Shown here in pieces: positions 23,039 through 34,588 of a stretch of DNA of 64,000 bases (the first letter of the stretch is position 1; each line of letters begins with the position of its first letter). Made by a program: the position numbers and the translations under genes. Under the pieces are notes generated by a model. It made no database searches. It saw only the letters and a list, made by a program, of their open reading frames with translations, and was not told the origin of the DNA. Origin of the DNA: Xylona heveae TC161 (taxonomy: Eukaryota > Ascomycota > Xylonomycetes > Xylonales > Xylonaceae). The stretch is from assembly GCF_001619985.1 (NCBI RefSeq), contig NW_017264198.1, forward strand, positions 310,001 to 374,000, given 5' to 3'.

Positions 23039-25805
23039 ATGGCTGAGATGCTCTCGCCTCAAGCTTCAGTTACAGCGCAACAGTCGCAGCTTAGCGGTCC
23101 ATCAATACTTACGGTTAATGGCTCGAGGGATGTCATTTCCCATACACAGAGTCTAAAGGGATCCCGTCAATTATCTGGAAATAGACCTGAAGATGGAGCG
23201 CCGTTCATAAAACCCACCCATCAAAGATTTGTTTTTACAGACCCGGTGGCTTTCAGGTACTTCAAATCAAACAAATACAGCGACGAATTGCTAATTCGTC
23301 CAAATCAGATATCTTGAAGAAGACCCGTCTACAACAGTTCTCCAGCGTCGGCAAAGGCTTGAAGGTTATGAGCTCTATCTTGTTGAGCAGTGGGCATGTT
23401 CCCGTGCTCACCCGACATTTGTGATCACCACCTACACGGGGGATCCATCTCACTCAGTTGTTGTGAGCGTCCTGAGTGTTCCAACAAATGAGGAAGCATG
23501 GTCTCAAAGGCTGCGAGTATATTTCAAAGCTGTGTCTCAGTTTCACGCTCGGCGGAAAGAGACACCTCTCGGTGTTTTGATGGTTACCAATCTCAGCGGG
23601 TTTCCTTCCGCATTGACTGTTATCCCGGTTCCGGAAGGTGACACAAGAAAGTATAGAGATGACTTCATTGTGAACGTTGATCTGAAAAGATTGGGTTGTT
23701 CGGGGCGAGTGGGCCTGAGCTTGACCACCCCCAGCGGGGCTACGCAGGCCAAATTCCATCAACTGTACAAAACCAGCGAGCGCATTCCTATTTACAGCGC
23801 TGTCATAGAAATGGTCAAGTTCTGTCAGTTTGCACTGGTAATGTTTGGAAAGCTTGGCCCAGAATATGCCGACGGGCTTTTGTGCGATGTTACCGAGCGT
23901 GCAGTCAATGATTGGTGGGTGGAGATGGGCTCCGAATTTTATAATGTGGAGCCAAGTGATGGTATTCTGGGTCCAACTACCGTTTCCGGCCTTGTGGGCA
24001 TGCTTATGGGCGCGAGAAATCGTCTCAATGCGTATGGTGCGCCGGTAGCCAAGGACTGTTTCGACGTACAGAGTTTGAAACGGGGTATATATTACTTCCA
24101 GAAATCACAGAAATTACCAAAAACGAGCCGACTAGATCGTCAGACACTTGACCGGCTTCACCGCGTTACTGCGAAAGCTGCCTCAGGGGAAGGTTGGCTC
24201 GTTCCGAAGGCGGTAAAATCGACCGTGGCAGAACTTAGTGGCAAGGGCGGAGAAATGATGATGGAGATGGTGGGGGCTCGAGAGAAAGCCGGTATTGCTG
24301 AAGTCGAGACTCTGGACATCGATACGTTTCTTCAAGTCATACATGGCGAGAGAGCAAAATGGCTATGGTATGGTAAGCCAATGAAGAGTATGTCCAGCGA
24401 TTTGGCAGGAAGAACATCCGATCAGGAAGGAATGGTTTTTCTAAAAGATGAGGGTGGCGGATACAGATGGTCTAATAAAGGAGGAGACTCATTTGACATG
24501 GATAGTGGCAGGAGGAAGCGTGATGACGGTTTACCTACCCGTATGCCTTCGAATTCACAAAATACATTAGATTGGGGCGACAGAGATCAACAGCTACGGA
24601 AGAACATGTTCAAAAGTATGACCGGTCGGATGAACGATGCGCGCAGTGGGCTTGGTCGAATCAAAGATGCTGTTGGGAGATCAGGGCTCAGGGGCCATCA
24701 TAAGCATTCTAAAGAGGATGGTAGACCTTCCGAATGGTCTGATCGCAACCATCTTGGGGACGATGCCGAGCCCATGGGATCTTTCTACGGACTTAGATCT
24801 GCTCCTCCACTCAGTCCTAGTGAAGCAGGGGATGATCCATTTGAGCGGTCTTTCAAGGGAGCTGGCATGGTTGAGGATTCTAAAGAACCGTCTGCTGAGA
24901 CGCTTGAAGTCTTCACCCCTGGGCTCCCCTACCAGGTCTCCGCCGGTCTCGATTTGTCCTCGCAGGATGGCATTGATAGAGTCGCAAGTGAGGGCGCTCG
25001 GAAAGACTCAACCGCCAGTGGATACCTCCAAACGCGCGAGGAGCGTTTAATGCCTCTATCACGGGAACAGTCTACGACTGGTTCCGCGTATGGGGAATTG
25101 GGAAGAGAAGATCCGATTGCTCAAACGGGATTGATCAATGGAGGGATTGGCGTCTTCCTAAGGCGAACTCAAAGTATGACGCGCTTTCAAGATTACAGGT
25201 CGGGATCAAGGATAGACGCCAGATGGCCTAGGCACCTCTCATTCAGTGTGGCCGAAGATGCCATCTTGTGCTGGAAGGAGATAACGTTTTCGGCCGATGG
25301 CCCCGTCACCACACCAGATGTCTCGCAGCTTGTTTCTGGGCAGAGTGCTTTTACTGAAGAAGCAAAACGAATGCGTCAGGTCTTGATGGAGCTTGATAGC
25401 CAGGTTGGGGCTTGGGTGGAGGAAAAGTTAGCCGCCACAGAAAGCCTGGATGTTCAGGCAACTGGCGAGCAAGAAAACTTGAATTCAATATTATACCAAC
25501 GAGCGGAGGAACTGCAGTCTTTGCGCAATGGTGCGAACGACCTATTGTCCGATGAAAAATTGCATCTGTCTGAGAAGATTCGAGAAGTGGAAACGCTGAG
25601 CCAGAAGCTGGAATACGAGCTTGGGATCTTACACTCCAAAGTCGAAGATGTCGAAGATGGTGTGACTGACTTTGAACGGGCAGTCAAAGAGCTTGAGGCC
25701 AGAGCGCAGGAATTCATGTTTGAGGAACGCCGTAAAGAAGGTTGGCTGCATTGGGTAGTCAGAATGCTTTTTGGAATTGGGAGAGATCCTTTATTGGCGC
25801 TTTAA
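23039..25805 (+). CDS. Stb6-like protein (Sin3-binding family)
   Basis: Two exons, 23039-23256 and 23309-25805, give 904 aa. The 52-nt intron (GTACTT..ATCAG) joins VFTDPVAFR to YLEEDPSTTVLQRRQRLEGY in frame. The N-terminal half (about 55-400) matches the fungal Stb6/Stb2 N-terminal domain, with LVEQWACSRAHPTFVITTYT and GDPSHSVVVSVL. The middle is disordered and Ser/Gly-rich. The last 150 residues form a long coiled coil (about 755-885), then an amphipathic hydrophobic end (WLHWVVRMLFGIGRDPLLAL). In yeast, Stb6 and Stb2 were found as Sin3-binding proteins. The function of the filamentous homologue is unknown, and the hydrophobic tail might mediate membrane contact instead. Confidence 0.85.
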
Positions 25806-26113
25806 TACTCAAAGGGTAATTGGTAATCAGGTGTTTATTTGGCTTGGGGAGATGGGCGCTGCAAATCATGGAGCAGGGCGTTGAGGATTGATGAGAACTT
25901 GGTATACCAAAAATTCGCATTTCCGATAGAGAGGCATCTTAGCATATTTGAACCCGAGACATACAGTGATCCCTGCATCCCCGTGACGCCAATTGGTTTT
26001 TAAATGTACAATAAATCCCCTTCCCCATGGGCTTCCGTACCGACAATGAAAACATTTTGTCCACTGCTGTCCGTGAAAATATCTGCCATCCGCCGTGCAA
26101 ACACATTAACGGC
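25806..26113. other. Convergent 3' flanks, Stb6-like gene and tim10
   Basis: 308 bases between two stop codons. Nothing else seen. Confidence 0.6.
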
Positions 26114-26461
26114 TTACATGCCCATTCCCATGCCGCCGGCTCGTCCGGCCGCCTCACCTTGCATTTTCTCGCTAACTTTGACGTTGACCTCGAAGAATTT
26201 TGAGACGCAACGGTCTAGGCAGACAGACTCGCCTTTGTTCAAATCGCCCTCACGGTAGTCGGTAGGAATGCACTTTTTCGTGCAGGATTGAACCAGTCTT
26301 TGGGATTGTCAGCAATAAGTAAATTTCTAAGGCTAGATATGCTGAGATAGGCGCAGTGTATACCTATTGAACATGTCTGAAACCATCTCAACTTCAGTCT
26401 CTGCGGCGGCAATTTTCTCCGCCGAGGAGGGTTGGGGGCGGCCTCCGAAAAGGAAAGACAT
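26114..26461 (-). CDS. tim10: Tim10, small TIM chaperone of the mitochondrial intermembrane space
   Basis: Exons 26364-26461 and 26114-26297 give 93 aa; the 66-nt intron is GTATAC..CAAAG. No single reading frame covers the gene, so it is easy to miss. The start [20 protein letters not shown] is that of fungal Tim10. The twin CX3C motif is intact: Cys38/Cys42 (CTKKC) and Cys59/Cys63 (CLDRC), 16 residues apart. The C-terminus is Gly/Met-rich. Tim9-Tim10 hexamers escort hydrophobic carrier and beta-barrel precursors across the intermembrane space. Import and disulfide formation go through Mia40. The gene is divergent from mitochondrial lysyl-tRNA synthetase. Confidence 0.96.
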
Positions 26462-26990
26462 GATGTACCAAGGGCGGTTGTATGAGGCGACGGATTTGAG
26501 GCAGATAACAACAAATTATATTCCAAGGCTCTGACCAGGACTCGCAGGTAGTAAAGGCTGTTCGATTGTGGTTGGAGCTGCGAATAGGTTGTTTTAGAAG
26601 CCGTCGTGACGCTGCTGCGGTTCTGGTTGTCGTTGATCCCCCAAAGAGAAATTAGAAGCTTGGGCCATCTCGGCGGACTTCTCCCGCAAAGACTGCTCGC
26701 GCCAAAGTTCGAGCAGAACACTACTACGATACAGATTTCCGTTCAAACGTTGGAGCTGATTTTGAGCCAAGTCGACGGCGAAAACTTAGTTAGTGTATGT
26801 ATTATCTTTCAAACACAGCATTCCTGCCGTCAATTGCTTGTATGATGAATATTTATTTCAAGAACCGTTGCGAATGAGATCTGGGTCTCCAGACCAGTGA
26901 CTATACCTTTCTCTATATCTGAACTTTACCCTTAAGCCAGAATCAAAACCCTTCAACTGTGTATCTTGATTGGGACTGACTCTAGAAAGT
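26462..26990. promoter_or_regulatory. Bidirectional promoter tim10 / msk1
   Basis: 529 bases between divergent starts of two nuclear genes for mitochondrial proteins, so shared regulation is plausible. No specific site was assigned. Confidence 0.5.
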
Positions 26991-28840
26991 ATGGCAGGCC
27001 TAGGCCTCCGCTTCTTAAGGCCATATCTATGGAGAGACCTCCCACGACCTACTCGAGCAGCTCGCTCCGTCCACGCAAGATTTTATCATGCTACTCGGCG
27101 AAGGGGTTCTGAGGCAGCTACGCCATATCTCTCAAATGAAGCGGGCGATGTTCAACAACGTTACAAGGAACTCAATAAATTAAGTACTGAGTTATATCCA
27201 CGAGTCCTCAACGACGACCGAGCTATCACCTGCAACGAGTTTCGGCGAAACTATGATTCACTTGTGCCCGAAGAGACGAAAAACGACCAGGTCGTCACTG
27301 TACGAGGTTCGACGAGAATTCGAATTCTAAATTCGGATGCCTCTGCTAACAAATTCAGGCAGGGTCCACTCGTCCAGAATAGCAGGTTCAAAGCTCGTAT
27401 TTTTGGACATTGTTCAAGATGGATCTAGACTCCAGGCGCTGTGCGATCTGAAAAAGATGGAAAGTACGGGCGTTACCAGGGAACAATTCAAACTCTTCTA
27501 TCACATTCTTCGGCGAGGAGACATTTTCAGTATGGACCCGTGCGTATAGTTTTTACTTCTGGTTTCTAACAGATCATAGCAATCACTGGTCATCCGCATC
27601 GAACGAAGCGGGGAGAGCTTTCTATCAAAGCGATTGAGCTTCCTAAACTTCTCTCGCCCAGCTTGCACCAGCTCCCTACTTCCCTCACAGATGAGAGCAC
27701 ACGAACTCGAAACAGGCACACAGACTTACTCGTCAACAAACAAGCTGCCGACACCTTCCGCTTGCGATCGCATATTATACGCTATATGCGAGATTATTTC
27801 CAGGCTCGGGATTTCTTAGAAGTGGAAACACCCATACTAGCCGGAGATGCTGGTGGAGCCATAGCTCGCCCATTTGTCACAACCGCCACCGAGTTTGTGC
27901 AGCAACGAATCACGCTGAGAATAGCACCTGAGCTATGGCTTAAACGGCTGGTTTTAGGCGGAATGGATCGTGTGTTTGAAATAGGTCGAACTTTTCGAAA
28001 CGAGGGTAAATTTCCTTCCAATCTTAAGCTTCCTACGGGCCATGAAATAACTTGAAGATAGGATTGGATCCAACGCATAATCCTGAGTTCACGACCTGTG
28101 AATTTTACAAATCATTCGCCGATCTAGAAGATCTCATAAAAATGACGGAAGAACTGATGTCTGGTATGGCAGAATCAGTGCAGCAGGCTAAAGCTACAAC
28201 GTTTACTTCGTTGGCCCCTACAACCGTGAGCTTCAAGACGCCATTTCGGCGCTTGGCGTTTATTCCTACCATTGAGGCAGCTATTGGTCAAACACTCCCG
28301 GATCTGAGCTCGCCTACTGCCACTTCAGATATTCTTCAGATCTTCCACAAGCTCTCCATACCTATACCTGACCCGCCAACCCTCCCGCGTTTGCTTGACC
28401 GGCTGTCATCCGAGTACATTGAACCGCAGTGTGACAGTCCAACCTTCATCACTCATCACCCGGAATGTCTCTCTCCTCTTTCCAAGTCTTTCCTTGACCC
28501 AGAAACACAGCAACCCGTGTCCACTCGTGTAGAGTTGTTTGTCGGCGCGCGAGAGCTTGTCAATGCATACGAAGAGGAGAATTCCCCGTTTGAGCAGCGG
28601 CGAAAATTTGTTGAGCAAGCTCAGTATCGAGACTCGGAAAATGAAGCTCGTGTCGATGAGAGTTATTTGGATGCTTTGGAATGGGGCCTCCCGCCCACTG
28701 GGGGATGGGGTTGCGGCATAGATCGGCTATGCATGCTCTTTTCGGGTGCCACGCGCATTCGCGACGTCCTCAGTTTCGGAAGTTTGCGAAACGTTGTAGG
28801 ACTTAGCAGTCAAGGATCCCAGCAAGAGGGATCTCGGTAA
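26991..28840 (+). CDS. msk1: Mitochondrial lysyl-tRNA synthetase (class II)
   Basis: Four exons (26991-27306, 27359-27529, 27580-28005, 28062-28840) give 563 aa. The N-terminus is basic and Arg-rich (LRFLRPYLWRDLPRPTRAAR), a mitochondrial targeting signal. An OB-fold anticodon domain follows (VVTVRGRVHSSRIAGSKLVF). Then come class II motif 2 (GRTFRNEG joined to LDPTHNPEFTTCEFY across intron 3) and motif 3 (GWGCGIDRLCMLFSGATRIR). Introns are 52, 50 and 56 nt; intron 1 uses the less usual donor GTTCGA. The enzyme charges mitochondrial tRNA-Lys. The targeting peptide and the overall divergence favour the mitochondrial over the cytosolic enzyme. Confidence 0.93.
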
Positions 28841-29316
28841 TTGTGTTATGAATTGTAACAGCGGCATCTACGGTATTACGCACACTGATTATAGAGTACG
28901 CATGGGCTGGAGTGAAACCATTTTCATAACCTTTTTAATAAACAAGCATTACTTGGTGCGCGCACACCTGGCTTTTTCGCTAGGCAGGACTGGTATCAGT
29001 CGAAATTTCCATCATAACTAATTTCAATTGAAATTCTAAATCAATCTTCTTCCTATACAATTATCCTGTGTCCATCCTTCGACCACCTAGTTTTCCTTGA
29101 TGAAAAGCGCTTAATGATGATAATTTCTCGTGGGTCGCCAAAATCTTCGAGATTGTTTACCCTTTTTTAGCTTTGTTTGCGTGAGTCTCTCTACCATAAA
29201 TATCTCGCTATATCTGCAATAACGGCCCACGTCCTCAGAAAAATATTGATAATGATGATGATTTTGCAGTTTCGAAATATAGCTGACATATTTGCCTGCT
29301 GCGATCTCGTTCAGAC
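28841..29316. other. Intergenic between msk1 and kinase gene
   Basis: 476 bases, AT-rich, with no supported gene. Confidence 0.5.
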
Positions 29317-31005
29317 ATGGCGTCCCAAATGAGGCGAACGTTCTGGTTGGCAACTTATTTACGACCAAGCAGAATGGGTAATGGTCCAATGATTCAAGCT
29401 GCCTTTCCTGTGCATCCCAGACTGGGAGTGCCCTTCCCACGAAGATCCATCATATCTTTGTTCAGATCATTCTCGACCAGAGAAACAGCAGGGTCAAACA
29501 CACTAGAACAGCCACGGTCGCTTCCTACCAGCGGGTTCGAAGTCCTCGAGTCGGATCGTCCGGTGGAAGAGAAGGAGTTGCATGAGTACCGCGAACATCG
29601 ATTCTATCCAGTTCGAATGGGTGAGATTTTCCAAGATCGCTACCAAGTAGTTACAAAGCTCGGGTTTGGTAGTTGTTCGACTAATTGGCTGGCTCGTGAT
29701 CTGAGGTCAGTGTCCACGAGCGAGCTTTGAAATCATGATGTCCAGCTAAATTTTGTAGAGATCATCTGTATGTCGCACTGAAGGTGTATGTGAATAGCTC
29801 ATTGGTGCACCGCGAACTTCCATGTTATCATCATATCTCCCCCCGGGTGGCAGAGAGTTCACATCAAGGACGAGGCAATATAAGGAGGTTCTTAGACTCC
29901 TTTGAAATCACCGGTCCACATGGCAAACATATCATTCTTGTCCTTGAAGCAGCACAGATGAGCCTCTTCGACATGAAACATGTATTTCAACCAAATGGAT
30001 TTCATGAAGAGGTCGTAAGAGGCGCCATGACTGAGCTGCTTGAGGCTTTGGACTTTCTACATACCGAAGGAGAGGTTATCCATACCGGTATCGCGCCTTC
30101 ATTTAATTCCTTCTGTGTCTGCCTAATTCATCATTTTACTTTCTATCGCTGACATGATTATAGATGTCCACTACGGCAATATGCTCCTAGGCAGCCCCGA
30201 TAACAACATGTTTCACAGACTCGAAGAAGGAGAAATGACATCGCCGGTGACCCGCAAGCCAGTCTCACCTGATCGGACCATCTATCTCTCGCGCCTCATA
30301 GCGACTATTCAGGATGGCCCATTGCTACTATCTGACTTTGGCGAGGCGGCGATCGGGCCAGGGCCACACAGCGGCGAGATTATGCCTCGTGAATATCGCG
30401 CGCCAGAAATATTGCTTCATGTAGAATGGAGCTATCCAGTTGATGTTTGGAGTGCTGGTCTCACGGTAAGTCTTAATTCATCCAATTTTCTTATTAATAT
30501 GTATAGACTCCATCCGAACTTGACGGCCTTCTTACTCCTACGCTAACAGTAGTCTGAGAATAGGCGTGGGAACTCCTTGAACCAAATAGGCTCTTCACAG
30601 CGCGTGACGAAAATGGCGATGCGAATGATGCTGCTCACCTCGCTCAGCTGATTGCCGCGTTGGGACCACCACCTAGGGAATTCCTAGCCAAAAATCCGGA
30701 GAGGAAATCTGACTTTTGGGATGACCAAGGTATGTTGGCCACCACAACAAGCTCGAAATGTGGAACAATAGATTGCGAAGACTCTCTATTCCACACTATC
30801 TTTGCTAACTACCATCATCACAGGGGAGTGGTTGGGCGCTGCACCCATTCCGCACGCGCGGACATTGGAGGCTTTGGAGACTGAATCAGAAAATAAATCA
30901 GGCTTCCTCCAGTTCTTGCGAAAGGCTCTGACCTGGATGCCCGAGGAGAGAGCAACGGCCAAGGAACTTTTGCAAGACCCTTGGCTGACAGGTAAGCAAA
31001 ATTAG
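29317..31005 (+). CDS. SRPK-like serine/threonine protein kinase
   Basis: Five exons (29317-29705, 29759-30087, 30164-30465, 30564-30729, 30824-31005) give 455 aa; introns are 53-98 nt. Residues 1-100 are a basic, Arg/Ser-rich leader resembling a mitochondrial presequence. The kinase domain has the SRPK-type glycine loop KLGFGSCSTNWLARD, the VALK lysine at residue 138, the SRPK hallmark HTD in place of HRD (Asp240) and Asn245. DFG follows at 297-299, then REYRAPEILL and VDVWSAG. The usual catalytic-loop Lys after the Asp is His242 (DVHYGN). The insert between the lobes is short, unlike true SRPK1. It belongs to the expanded fungal SRPK-like group; substrates are unknown. Confidence 0.88.
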
Positions 31006-31612
31006 AATCACGCAGCATCGCGAGTCATGGCTCTACTATGTTGTCACAAGGAAGTAAGAGGACTCTTTAACTAGAGAGTCCGAGAATATGCGCATGCCCT
31101 CTCCCCCCAAGGTGATCTTTAGAAATTCGGGGGCAAATTTACTGGACACTATGCTCTTACCGGTTCAAGAGCTCTGGAGAAGTCAACGCGCGTGATAGAT
31201 TTCGTTAGCTACCCACTCCAATAAAAACATATAATCTCAACTCCAAACCATTCAAGAAAGGTCACTTTATTTCCATCATCAAAAGAGCATAACTGGGCTG
31301 ATTGTCCCAGAGTCGACCAATAATTCATAAAAAGGAAAACCAAAAGCATATAAGAAATAGAGAATAATAGACAACGTGGGAAGGGAGCAAATACCCTAAT
31401 CTTTAAATCCATTTGACAGCATCAACACCTCAATTCATCCCTATAGCCATAGTCGTCCATTGCCCACCCATGCACGAGCACAACATGCAAACCCCCCCCC
31501 AAATCATCTTTATATCGCTACCGGATCTCTTACACCCCTCTCCTCTTTCCTTTTCTTTCTCCTCTCTCTTTTTCTCTCTCGTCTTTAATCTACCATCTCA
31601 TCTCATGTCACA
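31006..31612. other. Convergent 3' flanks of kinase and CaaX-protein genes
   Basis: 607 bases. A pyrimidine-rich tract lies at about 31530-31600. No gene. Confidence 0.6.
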
Positions 31613-33902
31613 TCACATTACCACACACCCTGCACTTTTCCCGCCCGCCTTCTTCTTCTCCTCACCAATCTTCTCCAGCCACTCCACCAACGTCAAATCA
31701 TTCGGATCTTTTAGTAATGGCGGCCTATTCGTGGCTTTCTCCTTTCCCTCCGTCGTTACCCGCACTTTCGTCGACCTCTGAGAGCCCCAATGCAAGAACA
31801 CGTCCGCGCGGGAAATGATCCGCATGCGATATCCGTCATCTTCGCCCCCTTCGCGGCCACTTCCTGGCCGATATGCCGTGATGCATGGAAAACAGACAAC
31901 TTTCACAAGCGGCAGGCGGCTCGAGCGGGGTATTCCCTCATTTACTTCATCCCAGGGTTTGGGTTTGGGTTCGATGTCCTTTGCTGACTTCTGTTGTTGC
32001 CGCTTCGTCTTCGACTTGTCTTGTTGCCGCTCCGTTTTCGTGTCCGCTTGTAGGCGCTCCATCTTCGACTCAGCTTCCCTTTCATATCTCCGGCGATGCC
32101 GCTCCTCGTCCGACCTGGGACCCCACTTGTGCGGGGTGAAATTGATGCCGCGCATTTCCTTGCCGTCGTACATTTCGTCCTTGTATGTAGGCGAAATGTA
32201 GTAGATTGTGTCTTCGCGGCGCATGTCTACTGCGATTTTGCCCGCCTGGCGAACGAGCGCGTGCAGCGAGGATACGAATTGGTTGATGACGGGGGATATG
32301 GTGGCTGCTGTTGCTGTTGCTGCTGTTGCTGCTGCTGCTGGATCAGGATTTGATTCGGCATTCGTCGTGATGGTGGTGGTGGTGGTGGTCGAAGTAAACG
32401 AACTGCGGGGCAGCAGAGAGGATAAAAGCGTATATATGCGCAGAGTCAATTGCTCGACGTCGGATTCAAATGCAGGCGGGACAATGTCGTCTCCGAGAAA
32501 CGTTTTGACTGCTGCGGCGCGGAGAGCTGTGCGTTTGAAGCCTACGCATGGTAAGTTTTTGAACTTGTTTGCCACATGATGAAGAACACGGGAATTGAGG
32601 TACACAATCCTTCGCAAGGAAGGGTGAGAAATGGAGTTTTAATTAAAAAAAAAAAAAATATAGGGGTTTAGAAGGAGGATGCTGAAGAATGGATCAGGGG
32701 GATACAATACCTTCACGATGCGCAGATTCTTTCTCAAGACTCAACAACGCCGTTACCTGCGATTGCGTTCCGCCAAAAAGCAGGCGTCCAAAAACATGCA
32801 CTTCAAACACTTTGCCCAGAATACCATACACAAGCACTGCCCGTTGGTCCGGGTCAAGAAAAATCTCTTCCCAGCCATAATGCCCATCAGCAATCCACCC
32901 AGCGTATTTGACCAACTCGGGGTGCGTTTCGCAGAGATCGTATAGTTCAAAGAGGATGGCTTGGCGCTGTTTTTGTCTTTGTTCCTTGCGAGACAGCCCT
33001 GGATCAGCTTCATTCTCCGAGTCTTCATCGGAGTTGGCATCACTGCTGTCAAACAGTTTATATCCAAACCATTTCCGCGCCCAATCATGCGCTGCTTCCT
33101 TGAGCATGTGCAGACCATTCTCAAACTCGCTGTCGGAGCGAGGTAAGAGCGGATGCGGAGCAAACAGGCCCATCCCCGTCGCCATGAACGCGGCTTGTCC
33201 TGGAGTGGGCCTGAAAATTTTCTTAGGAGGCGTCTGGGTTTCCTGCAGGACTATGGACGGACGAGACGTAGATGGAGCCCGGGCGGCCACTGAAGCTCTC
33301 GATGCATTAGTAGCAGTGGTGGTCGTGTTGTTTCGGATGATTCTGACAGAAGGTGTTTTCCTGAACTCGACGCGTTTCTTCTGAACAGCGTCTTTCTTCT
33401 GGGGTAAAGTCTTTGGTCGCTGTGCTTGCGTCTCCTGGACAAGAGGCCGACTTATCCGTGGAACAGAGGATGCTTTGCGTCGATTCGGATCATTGCGAAT
33501 CAGCTGTGCGGCGGCTGCTTTGAAAATTGAATCAAATGAGATGGCTTCAGATTGTCGAAGAAGAGAACTAGGTGGTGGAGCAAGTTCGCCGCTAGAGTTT
33601 CCTTGCTGGGCATTGGTGAGGACCTCTGCTGGCGGCAATGGCTCCGTATTGCCTCTGGAAAGTCGGACAAAGTAATCCTTGAAGGAGCTGGTCTTCTCTT
33701 CGCTAGCGGGGGTGTTTGAAGCCCTAAGTTTTTCTTGAGGCGTTTCGTCGTCATTGACTGAAATAGAGTCGTCGAGGCTTGTGTCGTCTTGAGACGCGAT
33801 ACTTTCTTCCTCCTCTTCGAGAGAGTCGTAGTTTTGACTGCGGTCCCTAAATGCAGTAAAAAGTGGTTCGGCGAGTTTCTTTAGAGAAATGGATTGTTCC
33901 AT
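31613..33902 (-). CDS. Uncharacterised fungal protein ending in a CaaX box
   Basis: Two exons, 32711-33902 and 31613-32541, give 706 aa; the 169-nt intron (GTATTG..CGTAG) keeps frame (ESAHRE to GFKRTALRAAAVKTFLGDD). I do not recognise a named family. The first 220 residues are acidic, then Ser/Thr-rich and disordered. Residues 230-450 look folded (TPGQAAFMATGMGLFAPHPL, AHDWARKWFGYKLFDSSD, ELVKYAGWIADGHYGWEEIF, GILGKVFEVHVFGRLLFGG). A Thr/Ala low-complexity stretch follows (coding for the CTG/TGG repeats at about 32300-32390), then a charged Lys/Arg/Gln segment. The last four residues are CVVM, a farnesyl-type CaaX motif directly before the stop. Prenylation would place it on a membrane; this is inference. 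Confidence 0.75.
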
Positions 33903-34588
33903 TGTTGACTGTCGTTAGTAAGGATTGGTTGTGCTCGATCACTTGCGACGAGAAATCTGAACCCCAGTATTCTGAAACTGATGCGCCAAGAGAAAGGCAA
34001 CAAGATCGAATAGTTGATATTGAGAGAATGGAAAAATCCCTTGGAAGGATCAGACTACCCAAGGTAAGTTGATCGAGTCTGCTGGGAGATGTTCTAGGAT
34101 CGCCGTCAGAATATGTCCACAGACGTTCAGAATCAGAGTTGAGGAAAATCAAGGGAAAATGTTCCCAGGACTTTGCAAGTAATAACTACTGGGATCTCTT
34201 TGTTTGCATAATGAGTTTTCTGAAAGTAGCTGTGGTGAAAAGTTCTTTGTCTGACATTGATATTCCGCTTGGGGTTAAAGGCGCTAGCCTTCGGACAGCG
34301 CTTTGAGAAAATGGAGATCGCCAGAATATTTATTTCCGACAATAGCTAGAAATTTTCAAAATACTTATAGAAGTTGTATAATAAAGATGATTTTATTGTC
34401 GCTAGAAAATCAGTACACCGCTTAACCCAAAATACAGATGGAAATGGAACAAATAGGACTTATTAGCTATTTAAGTACATGGGACCGTCTAGCTCTAAAT
34501 CCAAACATATGATAAAACTTTTCTTCGTAATCAGTCACACTGAGACTTTCTTTTGGTATCGTGAGTTATCATCGAGTAATTGTATAGT
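33903..34588. other. CaaX-gene promoter and HIS4 3' flank
   Basis: 686 bases without a supported gene; strongly AT-rich from about 34320. Confidence 0.5.
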
